Source: JAGVJT01 sp964471225
GTDB taxonomy: Bacteria; Pseudomonadota; Gammaproteobacteria; Legionellales; Legionellaceae
NCBI GenBank assembly: GCA_964471225.1
Contig: CAYYEZ010000016.1
Coordinates: 62,001 to 126,000, forward strand
Reading direction: 5' to 3'
DNA length: 64,000 bases
In this document: piece after piece, positions 18,669 through 27,528 of the stretch
Layout: the number at the start of each line of letters is the position of its first letter
How positions within the stretch are numbered: the first letter of the stretch is position 1
The notes under the pieces: model-generated
The model's input: the letters and a program-made list of their open reading frames with translations, nothing else
Databases searched by the model: none
Told to the model about the DNA's origin: nothing
Program-made: the position numbers and the translations under genes

Positions 18669-19006
18669 TCTTTTTTATCCCACTCTTTCTCGAGATACTG
18701 TAACTTGTCATCAACAGCCTCCCAATTTTTGGCATCAGGAAGTGAATCTTTTTTAGCAGTAATATTTGGCCATACAACCGATCTATCTGCATTAATCGCT
18801 AAAAATTGTCGGTCATGCTCTGTTAAATCGTCCTCTGACTTAATTGCATTGACCGGACACTCCGGTTCGCATAACGCGCAGTCGATACATTCATCCGGAT
18901 TAATTACAAGAAAATTAGGGCCTTCATAAAAACAATCTACTGGACAAACCTCTACGCAATCGGTGTATTTGCAACGAATGCATTTTTCAGTCACTACAAA
19001 AGTCAT
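18665..19006 (-). CDS. fdxA: FdxA, seven-iron ferredoxin
   Basis: The 113-residue protein has two clusters of cysteines: CIRCKYTDCVEVCPVDCF for the [3Fe-4S]/[4Fe-4S] pair, then CIDCALCEPECPVNAI. The ~50-residue tail after the clusters marks the Azotobacter FdI/FdxA type rather than the short 2[4Fe-4S] type. It carries electrons in the cytosol; the partner is unknown. GAGGA precedes the ATG, and it leads the transcript into tsaB. Confidence 0.96.
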   Translation of the reverse strand: MTFVVTEKCIRCKYTDCVEVCPVDCFYEGPNFLVINPDECIDCALCEPECPVNAIKSEDDLTEHDRQFLAINADRSVVWPNITAKKDSLPDAKNWEAVDDKLQYLEKEWDKKD

Positions 19007-19116
19007 GTCTTATCCTCGGTCAAACAATGGATCATAAGCGAACTCATTAAAGCATATTTTACAATTTTTTTCGATATGATAATGTCCGATTGTGATTCAT
19101 AAATGGAATAAATATC

Positions 19117-19533
19117 ATGCCAAAGAAACAAGCCCCTCCGACGATTGATAACAAATCGACAAAAGCGCACCGTAATACAATGCGAGCCACAGGAATGACA
19201 GAGATATTGAACAGCAGTATTGCAACTTTTTCTTTTCCAGTTCAGATACCTATCAAATTTTCACAATCTCTTTTGCTTGGCTTTAGTCTTTTTAGTCAAA
19301 ATTTAAAGACACATGAGCAATTAATTCAATTATCACAACTTCTCCTTTCTAGCATACAAACAGCCATTCTTATCGGTCTTTTTTTGGGGGGAAAGGAAAT
19401 AGTTCTCGCTAGCACACTCATCATGAGAGTGTTCACACTGTGTGATATGTTAAATAAAGGCATTTTACTCACTGGATGGGCTCCCTCTGAGTTATCTAAG
19501 GAAGAATTAATAGACCAACCTATAAAAAATTAA
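19117..19533 (+). CDS. Unknown protein with hydrophobic segments
   Basis: The 138-residue protein is not recognised. The N-terminal ~25 residues are polar and basic. Two hydrophobic stretches follow: around residues 50-62 (SLLLGFSLF) and 75-108 (LLLSSIQTAILIGLFLGG, then ASTLIMRVF), so it is likely membrane-bound. It starts 111 nt from the divergent fdxA and precedes another unknown gene by 28 nt on the same strand, so the pair is probably one transcript. No homologous family comes to mind; an effector or membrane-anchor role is open. Confidence 0.6.
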   Translation: MPKKQAPPTIDNKSTKAHRNTMRATGMTEILNSSIATFSFPVQIPIKFSQSLLLGFSLFSQNLKTHEQLIQLSQLLLSSIQTAILIGLFLGGKEIVLASTLIMRVFTLCDMLNKGILLTGWAPSELSKEELIDQPIKN

Positions 19534-19561
19534 TCAAAATACTTAAATCAAGAACAAAAAA

Positions 19562-20881
19562 GTGAGCTATACTGCAAATGTAGGTTCTCGATCAGATGAA
19601 ATCATGAAAATGAAAGGCTTTATGGAACTTCTCGCGAACATCGAAAGCAGGATGCTTCAAGGGGAGTTTAAGGAGACATTTGACAGCCCAACACTAAGCG
19701 AGGGTGATGCCTCTCGAATCTTGAACGACCATATTGTCGATGAGCAACTTTGCAAAATGATGATGAGCGAGCTTCCACAAGAGATCTTTAATCCACCCTT
19801 GCTAGATATGGAGGCTTACGGAGATGATACGCACCCCAATCATCAAGAAGTATTTGAACGCTACCAGGAAATCAGCAAACTCTTAAAGCCTTATTTTGAT
19901 AAAATGACCTTTATGATATCTTTAGAGCTTTTGGATAGCGACCGATCCGAATTAGGTGCTCCTATTCAAACCGCCTTAGCTACGAACTACCAAAGATTAA
20001 GTATCGACAAAGAAAAATTAATTGTCGGCCTCTACTCTTCCATTTTTGCGATTTTTTCTCAAGCAACTGCCTCTGTTCAATCAGCAAAATCCGCTGTGAT
20101 GGTTGGGTCTCATGGTCCTAAAAGAAGAATGACAAACGAAGCAATTGCATATACTCAGCATTTTTCAATGATTCAAAAAATGATAGATCAGTATCAGAAT
20201 GATTTCTCACTAGGGAGAATCAGAGATACCGTGCCAGACACTGACACGCTCATAGCAATGGCCAAAGATTATGTTGCCAGAGGACAAATTAGTCAGGCTA
20301 TACAATGCTACAAAATCGCTCATGAACAAGATCCGAAAAAACTACCAGACGTTGGAAATGAAATGCTTAATACGAGCATTGAAAGACTAAGCGAAATTGC
20401 GGTTTCGAACCCCGTCTTTACGAATTTATCTTATAAAGAATTGCACACGACATTGGAAAGTATTATCAGCTTAAAAAGTGCTTATGAAGTAGATAGAAGT
20501 GACGAAAATTTTAATCGCTTAATGACTAAAGTTGACAGTTGCATCGCATCAGTACAAACCACATGCGAAACGAAAAAATCATTTTGGGAGAAACAGGTCA
20601 AGCCAGTCTTTAGAGCTTTACTTGCTAGTGTGATACTTATTATCCTAGGAGCTGGTGCATCCCGCTTCGCGCCAGCATACTACACAGCCCATCAAAAAGA
20701 GCGAAAAGCCGTGGTTGATTCATTTTTAAACCAAGACAAAGAGCTTAAAAATCGATTGTTAGACTTCAAAAAACAAATCGAAGTGATTAGACAGATAGGC
20801 CTATCGGCTGAACAAGCAACCCAGAAAAAAGATGACCAACACGATGAGGAAAAAATAAGCGAACATCGTCATATGCCCTAG
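19562..20881 (+). CDS. Unknown membrane-anchored protein with TPR-like segment
   Basis: The 439-residue protein is mostly alpha-helical with no recognised family. Residues ~233-260 (MAKDYVARGQISQAIQCYK) look like one TPR unit. A single strong membrane segment lies near residues 357-373 (LLASVILIILGAGAS) followed by a charged, coiled-coil-like tail (LKNRLLDFKKQIEVI) and a His/Glu-rich end. The GTG start has only a weak purine-rich ribosome site; an ATG 14 codons later is an alternative. It follows the small membrane-protein gene by 28 nt, and the two may act together. Confidence 0.65.
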   Translation: MSYTANVGSRSDEIMKMKGFMELLANIESRMLQGEFKETFDSPTLSEGDASRILNDHIVDEQLCKMMMSELPQEIFNPPLLDMEAYGDDTHPNHQEVFERYQEISKLLKPYFDKMTFMISLELLDSDRSELGAPIQTALATNYQRLSIDKEKLIVGLYSSIFAIFSQATASVQSAKSAVMVGSHGPKRRMTNEAIAYTQHFSMIQKMIDQYQNDFSLGRIRDTVPDTDTLIAMAKDYVARGQISQAIQCYKIAHEQDPKKLPDVGNEMLNTSIERLSEIAVSNPVFTNLSYKELHTTLESIISLKSAYEVDRSDENFNRLMTKVDSCIASVQTTCETKKSFWEKQVKPVFRALLASVILIILGAGASRFAPAYYTAHQKERKAVVDSFLNQDKELKNRLLDFKKQIEVIRQIGLSAEQATQKKDDQHDEEKISEHRHMP

Positions 20882-20940
20882 TGTCTTGAGTGATTAGTTT
20901 CGAATGCCAACCTGACAAGCAGGCTAAAAAAAATAATAAA

Positions 20941-20970
20941 TTGCGTCATTAATCACTTATCTGTTATACT
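20941..20970 (+). promoter_or_regulatory. Sigma-70-like promoter for rsfS-rlmH
   Basis: TTGCGT at 20941-20946 and TATACT at 20965-20970 are 18 nt apart and lie ~30 nt before the rsfS ATG. The match to TTGACA/TATAAT is fair. This is a pattern match only. Confidence 0.5.
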
Positions 20971-21001
20971 TTAACGTTTTTTTAATTGTAATAAGAGACA
21001 C

Positions 21002-21337
21002 ATGACAGAACAAAATCCTCAGCTTCAACAACTTCTTCATATTTTAGACGAAGGCCATGCTATTGATATCACTGTAATCGATGTGCGACAACAAACTAGT
21101 GTGACAGATTATATGATTATTTGTAGCGCGAAATCTTCACGACAAGTGCGCGCAATTGCAGAGAGCCTGGTACAACAAATGAAACATCAGGGATTGCCTG
21201 CGCTCAGCCAACACGGTATTGCAGAAGGTGAATGGGCACTTGTCGATTTTGCTGATTTTGTTGTACATATCATGCAACCTGCTATACGTGATTTTTATAA
21301 TCTAGAAGAGTTATGGCAACCCAATAACGCCGCATGA
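21002..21337 (+). CDS. rsfS: RsfS, ribosomal silencing factor
   Basis: The 111-residue protein is RsfS (Iojap/YbeB): ITVIDVRQQTSVTDYMIICS, then SARQ-type SSRQVRAIAE, EGEWALVDFADFVVHIM and FYNLEELW. It binds uL14 on the large ribosomal subunit and blocks 30S joining when nutrients run out. It overlaps rlmH by 4 nt (ATGA), the usual rsfS-rlmH-mrdA-mrdB order of gammaproteobacteria. Confidence 0.97.
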   Translation: MTEQNPQLQQLLHILDEGHAIDITVIDVRQQTSVTDYMIICSAKSSRQVRAIAESLVQQMKHQGLPALSQHGIAEGEWALVDFADFVVHIMQPAIRDFYNLEELWQPNNAA

Positions 21338-21804
21338 TAAAAATTACACTGATTACACTAGGCAATAAAATGCCTGAGTGGGCTATCGAGGCCAAAGACG
21401 AGTTTGCTAAACGACTCCAAGAGCACGCCACACTCCAGTGCATCGAAATTCCGTTACAAAAACGGAATAAAACAAGCGATTTATCCCGGATCTTAGAAAA
21501 AGAAGAGCAAAGTATGCGCGAGATGATTCCCAATGGATCTCGACTCATCGCTTTAGACAAATCAGGGAAACAATTTTCCAGTGAGTCACTTGCTCTTCAT
21601 CTTGAAAAGCTCCAGCAGCATCACTCTCATCTTTGCTTTATCATTGGTGGCCCCGAGGGGCTACAGCCGACGCTATTAAAAGAGTGTCACGAAAAATGGT
21701 CGCTTTCACTACTCACTTTTCCGCACGCTCTAGCACGGGTCATTCTAGTAGAAACACTCTACCGTTCGTGGTCTATTTTACACCATCACCCTTATCATAA
21801 ATAA
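21334..21804 (+). CDS. rlmH: RlmH, 23S rRNA pseudouridine-1915 N3-methyltransferase
   Basis: The 156-residue SPOUT methyltransferase shows GNKMPEWA near the start, LDKSGKQFSSE mid-protein, and the knot motifs FIIGGPEGL and LTFPHALARVILVETLYR. It methylates helix 69 of 23S rRNA on assembled 70S ribosomes. It is coupled to rsfS by a 4-nt overlap. The stop codon is part of a 22-bp perfect palindrome. Confidence 0.97.
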   Translation: MIKITLITLGNKMPEWAIEAKDEFAKRLQEHATLQCIEIPLQKRNKTSDLSRILEKEEQSMREMIPNGSRLIALDKSGKQFSSESLALHLEKLQQHHSHLCFIIGGPEGLQPTLLKECHEKWSLSLLTFPHALARVILVETLYRSWSILHHHPYHK

Positions 21805-21823
21805 GGAACGTGCACGTTCCTTA
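21802..21823. promoter_or_regulatory. 22-bp perfect palindrome between rlmH and mrdA
   Basis: Each 11-nt half (TAAGGAACGTG and its complement) is perfect, with no spacer, and it begins at the rlmH stop codon. A TATAAT-like box follows at about 21832. It has no U-tract on the plus strand, so it may be an operator, an attenuator or an RNA-end hairpin. Confidence 0.55.
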
Positions 21824-21866
21824 GAATTTGATATAATCCACCATCCTGCATTTTTCACCAGACACC

Positions 21867-23723
21867 ATGCGTTTTCACAATGATGCATTCCATCGTCGTC
21901 AAGAGTACGAGCTTCATCACTTACGATTAAGCTTATTGTTTGCGATGTCCATCATCTGCTCTCTCGTTCTCATCTTAAGATTGGCCTATCTCCAGTTTTT
22001 AGAATACCAAAAATTCACCACACTCTCTTTAAAAAATCAGATGAGCATCATCCCGCTTCCTCCTCCTCGCGGAATTATTTATGATGCCACTGGCGTGATT
22101 CTTGCTGATAATATTCCGGTATACGCTTTGGAAATCGTACCAGAACGAGTACATGATTTACCTCAAACGCTCAAACAACTGCAGGCGCTTCTACCTAGCA
22201 TCACGGAAGATGATCTTGATAATTTCAAGCGCATGCGCATGCAAAACCGCTCTTTTGTGCCTATCCCGATTAAATTACAGCTTACAACAGAAGAGGTTGC
22301 TATCTTTGCAAGTCATCAATATCAGTTTCCTGGCGTTAACATTACAGCAAGACTCTTACGTTATTATCCTTTTAAAGAACTCACCGCACATGTTCTTGGA
22401 TATGTAGGGCGCATCAATCTGGAAGAACTGAAACAAGTCGACCCTACCCAATATCGCGGGACAAATTTTATTGGGAAATCTGGTCTTGAAAAATATTACG
22501 AAGAAGCTTTGCATGGTAGCGTAGGTTACCAGCAAGTTGAAACCGATGTTCGCGGTCGAACATTACGAGTCATTGATAAAACTCCACCGATTTCAGGTCA
22601 AGGGCTACATTTGACACTCGATGTGCGTATTCAACAGGTCGCTTATGAGGCAATGCAAGGAAAACGCGGTGCTGTTGTTGCAATGCGCGCAGAACAAGGT
22701 GATATTTTAGCAATGGTCAGCGCACCAAGCTTTGATCCCAATTTATTTGTGAAAGGCATCAATCAACGCGATTACCAACAATTATTACAATCCGAAGATC
22801 GCCCTCTCTATAATCGCGCAGTACGTGGTTTGTACCCTCCGGCCTCTCCAGTCAAACCATTTATTTCAATCGCAGGACTTGATCGAGGGATCGTAACTCC
22901 AGAAACACGGATTTATGATCCAGGCTGGTATCGTTTACCAAACGTCGAACATGCTTATCGAGATTGGAAACGCGGTGGACATGGCTTCGTCAATTTAAGA
23001 CGTGCCATTACAGTGTCTTGTGATACTTACTTTTATCAATTAGGACGGCGCCTAGGAATTCATGCTATCCAGGACATTCTCGTCAAATTTGGCTTTGGAC
23101 ATCTCACACAAATCGATTTGAAAGAAGAAACCTCAGGTTTAGTACCCAGTCCGCAATGGAAACAACAAACCAAACACTTGCCTTGGTATCCAGGTGATAC
23201 ATTGATTACATCTATCGGGCAAGGTTTCATGCTAACAACGCCGCTACAGTTGGCCAATGCAACAGCTTCATTAAGTCAACACGGCCGTCGATATCGGCCC
23301 CACTTAATGTCGTATTTAAAGGATGATCACCATCACAGTATCGCATTCACAACAATCGAAGAGTATCCCGTTCACATAAAAAATACCGCAACCTGGGATT
23401 TTGTGATTAGTAGCATGCAGGATGTTGTCATGGGACAAGAAGGAACTGCGGGTGGGCGATTTGGTCGAGATACCCCTTACACTGTCGCAGGAAAAACAGG
23501 AACGGCACAAGTATTTACGATGAGTCAGGATGAAAAGAAACGCAATCAACAGGTTTCTGAAAAATTGCGAGATCACTCTCTATTTATCGCATTTGCACCG
23601 GTTGATCATCCTGAAATTGTTGTTGCTGTTGTCGTTGAGCATGAAAACAACGCACCTCAAATCGCAAGAAAAGTTTTTGATGCTTATTTTAAAACCAAGG
23701 ATGAAAAAAATCCGCATGAATAG
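21867..23723 (+). CDS. mrdA: MrdA, penicillin-binding protein 2
   Basis: The 618-residue class B PBP has one N-terminal membrane helix (~28-48), a dimerisation domain and the transpeptidase. The active serine lies in PPASPVKPF (SxxK), the second motif is SCDTYFY (SxD form), and the third is AGKTGTAQ. It cross-links septum-independent peptidoglycan with RodA, giving rod elongation. It overlaps rodA by 8 nt, and rlmH-mrdA-rodA order is conserved. The SxxK motif has Ala-Ser where many PBP2s have Gly-Ser. Confidence 0.96.
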   Translation: MRFHNDAFHRRQEYELHHLRLSLLFAMSIICSLVLILRLAYLQFLEYQKFTTLSLKNQMSIIPLPPPRGIIYDATGVILADNIPVYALEIVPERVHDLPQTLKQLQALLPSITEDDLDNFKRMRMQNRSFVPIPIKLQLTTEEVAIFASHQYQFPGVNITARLLRYYPFKELTAHVLGYVGRINLEELKQVDPTQYRGTNFIGKSGLEKYYEEALHGSVGYQQVETDVRGRTLRVIDKTPPISGQGLHLTLDVRIQQVAYEAMQGKRGAVVAMRAEQGDILAMVSAPSFDPNLFVKGINQRDYQQLLQSEDRPLYNRAVRGLYPPASPVKPFISIAGLDRGIVTPETRIYDPGWYRLPNVEHAYRDWKRGGHGFVNLRRAITVSCDTYFYQLGRRLGIHAIQDILVKFGFGHLTQIDLKEETSGLVPSPQWKQQTKHLPWYPGDTLITSIGQGFMLTTPLQLANATASLSQHGRRYRPHLMSYLKDDHHHSIAFTTIEEYPVHIKNTATWDFVISSMQDVVMGQEGTAGGRFGRDTPYTVAGKTGTAQVFTMSQDEKKRNQQVSEKLRDHSLFIAFAPVDHPEIVVAVVVEHENNAPQIARKVFDAYFKTKDEKNPHE

Positions 23724-24837
23724 ATCCACGACAAATCCAATGTACCGCTTAACAGGTCGTTCGCTCTACATTGATCTTCCGCTTTTAGGTCTGCTTTTTG
23801 CGCTCATCGCTTTTGGGTTAGTTATTCTCTATAGCGCCTCGAATGAAAATTACAGCATGCTCTTTAGGCAAGGAATGCGGCTCATGCTTGCGCTCATGAT
23901 TATGACTGTTTTAGCATTTATCCCACCACATAAATACAAACGTTGGACACCCACGCTTTATTTTTCTGGCTTGCTTTTGTTGTTTGCCGTGATGATCATC
24001 GGGAAAATTGGTAAGGGTGCTCAACGCTGGCTTGATCTAGGCGTCTTTCGCTTTCAACCTTCTGAAATTATGAAGCTCGCAGTGCCAATGATGGCTTCTT
24101 GGTATCTCGATAGAAAAACACTCCCCCTTGATTTAAAATCGCTATTGGTTGTCTCGATTTTTATTTTTTTACCTGCTGCACTGATTGCTAAACAACCCGA
24201 CCTTGGTACTGCCATTATGGTAAGTATCAGTGGTTTTTGTGTGATTTTTTTAGCCGGAATTTCGTTTAGAATTTTACTAACTTTAGCCACAGGAGCGGCT
24301 ATTGCAGCGCCTTTTCTATGGAGTGCATTACATGAGTATCAAAAACAACGCCTTATTACGCTGATTCACCCAGAACACGATCCATTAGGCACGGGATACC
24401 ACATTATACAATCCAAAATTGCGATTGGCTCTGGTGGCTTGTGGGGTAAAGGCTGGCTTATGGGGAGTCAAGCTCATCTTAATTTTCTGCCTGAGCACGC
24501 CACAGATTTTATTTTTGCTGTGACGGGTGAGGAATTCGGATTTATCGGATGTATACTCGTTATTTTTCTAATTATAGCCATTACATTTCGCAGTCTACAT
24601 ATTGCACGAGAAGCACAATCAACCTATACACGTTTACTTGCAGCCAGCTTAGGCATGACGTTCTTCTTCTCAGCCTTTGTCAATATTGGTATGGTCATGG
24701 GCATTTTACCTGTTGTGGGCATCCCCTTACCATTGGTGAGCTACGGCGGAACCGCACTCGTCACATTCATGGCCAATTTTGGAGTCTTGATGTCTATTCA
24801 CTCTCATCGTATTTTATTTGACACACTACGTGGCTAA
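23716..24837 (+). CDS. rodA: RodA, peptidoglycan glycosyltransferase (SEDS family)
   Basis: The 373-residue SEDS protein has about ten membrane helices and the conserved stretches VILYSAS, RFQPSEIMKLAVP, AKQPDLGTA, GSGGLWGKGW, LPEHATDFIF and GIPLPLVSYGGTA. It polymerises glycan from lipid II, working with PBP2. The frame is open further upstream inside mrdA (to 23530), but family alignment and context favour ATG 23716 or one of the neighbouring ATGs (23701, 23740); the start is uncertain by a few codons. Confidence 0.94.
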   Translation: MNRSTTNPMYRLTGRSLYIDLPLLGLLFALIAFGLVILYSASNENYSMLFRQGMRLMLALMIMTVLAFIPPHKYKRWTPTLYFSGLLLLFAVMIIGKIGKGAQRWLDLGVFRFQPSEIMKLAVPMMASWYLDRKTLPLDLKSLLVVSIFIFLPAALIAKQPDLGTAIMVSISGFCVIFLAGISFRILLTLATGAAIAAPFLWSALHEYQKQRLITLIHPEHDPLGTGYHIIQSKIAIGSGGLWGKGWLMGSQAHLNFLPEHATDFIFAVTGEEFGFIGCILVIFLIIAITFRSLHIAREAQSTYTRLLAASLGMTFFFSAFVNIGMVMGILPVVGIPLPLVSYGGTALVTFMANFGVLMSIHSHRILFDTLRG

Positions 24838-24913
24838 AACGCCTTAAGGTTCTCTTAATCTTAATTGTATAAAATACAACCTAGTTTGATATTTTTAAAA
24901 CAACGGAGTGTCT

Positions 24914-25279
24914 ATGAAGCAAGTCGCCATCGGTCTTATGAGTATGATCATTTTAGTTGCTATCTTGATTCAACCTGCGCGAGCACAAACAATGGATATT
25001 ACACTCGCACCTCACGGCTCAAAAATGATTGAAAATAATTTTTCTTTCTCATTAGACGCGAATTGCGTCGTACATGCGAAAGAAGCAGGTAAAAACACGA
25101 TTCGACTCCATGTGTTAGAGAATAATGGTACAGTCAATGGTAGAAAGCTTGATAAAGGACAATCAACGTCTGTCGTCATTCAAGGTCAGAAATCTCTCAG
25201 TGTCCATGCTGAGCCAGGATCCAAAGTCAATATTCAAAATCTAAGCAACACACCTCTTGAGGCCACTTGTTCAGTTTAA
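24914..25279 (+). CDS. Small secreted protein of unknown function
   Basis: The 121-residue protein has a clear signal peptide (MKQVAIGLMSMIILVAILIQ, cleavage near ARAQT) and a short beta-rich mature part with two Cys (NCVV and ATCSV) that may form a disulfide. The ATG at 24914 is preferred over a GTG at 24908 because GGAG sits 5 nt before it. TTGTAT-AAA-ATACAA, a small palindrome at 24865-24879, lies in the upstream region and overlaps a possible -10 box. Its stop overlaps that of convergent rnhB. I do not recognise a family. Confidence 0.72.
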   Translation: MKQVAIGLMSMIILVAILIQPARAQTMDITLAPHGSKMIENNFSFSLDANCVVHAKEAGKNTIRLHVLENNGTVNGRKLDKGQSTSVVIQGQKSLSVHAEPGSKVNIQNLSNTPLEATCSV

Positions 25280-25830
25280 AGAAGCTTCGCTACAGGTCCA
25301 AAGCTTCGACGATGAATCTCAGTGACACCGAGTCGCGTTAACGCCTCTCGGTGTAATGCTGTTGGATATCCCTTATGCTTTTCAAATCCATAACCAGGAT
25401 ATCGCTCTGCCAGGGCTATCATTTCTTGATCACGATACACTTTCGCTAAAATAGAAGCAGCACCAATCACCTCAATCAAAGCATCACCATTCACGACAGC
25501 TTTCGCCGGAATATCAGTCTCTGGGACGTATAATCCATCAACAAAAATTTTTTCTGGACGTACAGAGAGCCCCTGAAGAGCGCGCTTCATTGCCAATAGC
25601 GTTGCTTGATGAATATTTAATGCGTCAATTTCATGCACTTCAGCACGCCCGTAAGCATAACAAGTCGCTTGCGCTGCAATTTCTTTTGCAAGACGATAAC
25701 GTTTCGCTTCACTGAGCTTCTTAGAATCGGTGACACCCGGAATCGTCGTCTCTAAAATAACAGCACAAGCAATGACCGGCCCTGCCAATGGACCTCGTCC
25801 AACTTCATCAATTCCTGCAATTTTCATCAA
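25276..25830 (-). CDS. rnhB: RnhB, ribonuclease HII
   Basis: The 184-residue protein carries the RNase HII signature GIDEVGRGPLAGPV with the catalytic Asp-Glu, plus SKKLSEAKR, FVDGLY and ASILAKVYRD. It nicks DNA 5' of single ribonucleotides and degrades RNA-DNA hybrids. Two ATG codons in a row begin the gene. It converges on the small secreted-protein gene with a 4-nt overlap. Confidence 0.97.
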   Translation of the reverse strand: MMKIAGIDEVGRGPLAGPVIACAVILETTIPGVTDSKKLSEAKRYRLAKEIAAQATCYAYGRAEVHEIDALNIHQATLLAMKRALQGLSVRPEKIFVDGLYVPETDIPAKAVVNGDALIEVIGAASILAKVYRDQEMIALAERYPGYGFEKHKGYPTALHREALTRLGVTEIHRRSFGPVAKLL

Positions 25831-25929
25831 TAAAAAACCCTAAAAAATCGTAGACAAGAGGATAAACGATTCGTTACATTGAATCACGCACTTTTAATTT
25901 TAAAGTGCAAACCATAATAAGGAGCATAT

Positions 25930-26196
25930 ATGACTGCATCAAGACTAAGTCCGATGTCGTTGGGGTTGTCTATGGGTATCATTTGGGGTGGGATGGTTTT
26001 TTTGATGGGTTTGTTAGCGCATTTTTTTGAATACGGGACAGCATTTGTGACATCGATGGGAATAATGTATGTCGGCTATGAGCCTTCTATTTTAGGCAGT
26101 GCAATTGGAGGCGTAATGGGGTTCGTCGATGGCTTAATCATCGGCCTTTTAATCGCCTCACTATACAATATCTTTTTAAAATGTTCTAAAAAGTAA
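25930..26196 (+). CDS. Small holin-like membrane protein
   Basis: The 88-residue protein has two membrane helices (LGLSMGIIWGGMVFLMGLLA and GGVMGFVDGLIIGLLIASLY) joined by a segment ending VGYEPSILGS. This pattern is shared by small proteins of Legionella and Coxiella relatives that carry the automatic label 'bacteriophage holin'. No phage genes surround it, so a lysis role is doubtful. It converges on the MdfA-like gene with a 2-nt gap. Confidence 0.65.
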   Translation: MTASRLSPMSLGLSMGIIWGGMVFLMGLLAHFFEYGTAFVTSMGIMYVGYEPSILGSAIGGVMGFVDGLIIGLLIASLYNIFLKCSKK

Positions 26197-26198
26197 GC

Positions 26199-27458
26199 TT
26201 AGATATTTTCCTTGGCGTCCCCGGTATGCTGTTTCTTTGTCTTAGTGGCAGCATACATCACTAGTAAATATAACAACCCGACACCTAAACAATAACAACT
26301 TAATGTTAAGTTCGAATGTTTAGCATAAAGAAGATTCGCAACTTGAACACCCACAGCTTGCACAGACATCAAAATCATACTCATCAACGCCGAGGCTGTG
26401 CCTTTTGCAATCTCAGTGGAAAATAAAATAAATCGACTGAGCGGTGAGCCAACAATGCCTAATCCAAAAAAGTAGACAATTAAACCTGGAATCAACCATA
26501 CAAAAGATTCGCCACCTAGTGCATGTAGAACAAGCATTAGAGACAACCCAAAACCAACAATCAATGAGCCTATTTTTAGCAGTTTTTCAATAGAAAGTGA
26601 GTGTGTTAAGCGGCGTAGAGTCATATTGCCTGCGATGATTGCACCAAATATGGGTATTTGCCATGCACCATAACCGACAAGAGAAAGCTTTCCGACAGTG
26701 ACTAAAATAATTGGGGCAAGACCAATCCATGCCACACAGGGCAAGCCAACTAACCCTAGCCCTATCGAACCAAAGACAAAAGCAGGATTTTTCAACAACT
26801 GCTTATAATTACTCAAAATTATTTTCGGTGACAAAGGTACTCGAGGAATCACCTCTCCATCACGTTTTTTTTGTCCAACAGACTCAGGCATCCGCCACCA
26901 CAAGCCCACCGTTGAAACAAAAGAAAATACAGCGATCATGACAAACATTAAACGCCAGTTAAAATAATGAACGAAGAGCGCACCCGCTAAAGGACCCAAT
27001 AATGGGGCTAAAATGGAAATATTTGCCATCATAGCCATCAATCTTACAGCATCCATTTCCTCAAAAATTTCTTGCAACGTAGCGTAGCCAATCACAGAAA
27101 TAAAACATAATCCCATACCCTCAAAAAATCGGGCTATAAGAAATTGTTGCATCGAGCCAGAACACGCAATCGTAATGGTAAATAGAAGAAAAACCAACGC
27201 TCCAGTCAACATCACGGGTCGGCGACCGTAAGCATCTGAGAGCGGACCTAAGAACAATTGCAAAGACGCTCCGCCTAAAATATAAAGGCTCAAAGAGCTG
27301 GCAATGTCAGATTCTTTACCGTGAAATGTACTGACGACATTGATCATACCAGGCATAATCATATCGTTAGCAATATAAGTGAGGAACTCGTACAGCACTA
27401 GAAACGCAGCAAAAAGCAGTGCCTGCTTTCGAGTAATTGGAATAAGTGGCTGTGCCAT
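26199..27458 (-). CDS. mdfA: MdfA-like multidrug efflux MFS transporter
   Basis: With the ATG at 27458 the protein has 419 residues and twelve predicted membrane segments. It follows E. coli MdfA closely in key places: LYEFLTYIANDMIMPGM, LFLGPLSDAYGRRPVML, ARFFEGMGLCFISVIGYA and MANISILAPLLGPLAGA. The acidic residue of helix 1 (YIANDMI) that contacts drugs in MdfA is matched. The frame runs 46 codons further upstream but that part is polar, has no family counterpart and overlaps pdxB control sequence. Likely role: proton-driven export of lipophilic cations or neutral drugs. Confidence 0.9.
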   Translation of the reverse strand: MAQPLIPITRKQALLFAAFLVLYEFLTYIANDMIMPGMINVVSTFHGKESDIASSLSLYILGGASLQLFLGPLSDAYGRRPVMLTGALVFLLFTITIACSGSMQQFLIARFFEGMGLCFISVIGYATLQEIFEEMDAVRLMAMMANISILAPLLGPLAGALFVHYFNWRLMFVMIAVFSFVSTVGLWWRMPESVGQKKRDGEVIPRVPLSPKIILSNYKQLLKNPAFVFGSIGLGLVGLPCVAWIGLAPIILVTVGKLSLVGYGAWQIPIFGAIIAGNMTLRRLTHSLSIEKLLKIGSLIVGFGLSLMLVLHALGGESFVWLIPGLIVYFFGLGIVGSPLSRFILFSTEIAKGTASALMSMILMSVQAVGVQVANLLYAKHSNLTLSCYCLGVGLLYLLVMYAATKTKKQHTGDAKENI

Positions 27459-27528
27459 GTTGATCTCGAAAATATCAGGAGGGTCGATTATACTCTTCTT
27501 CTTTAATCTATCAAGAAAAATACGACTT

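Noticed and set aside
23530..23715. 62-codon upstream extension of rodA
   Set aside because: It lies within mrdA in another frame; RodA similarity starts after 23716.
25930..26196. Phage lysis module
   Set aside because: Only a single two-helix membrane protein with a Legionellales-wide pattern; no endolysin or structural genes nearby.
27379..27528. 50-codon upstream extension of pdxB
   Set aside because: The extension is antisense to the start of the divergent MdfA-like gene and has no PdxB similarity; ATG 27529 begins the family sequence.
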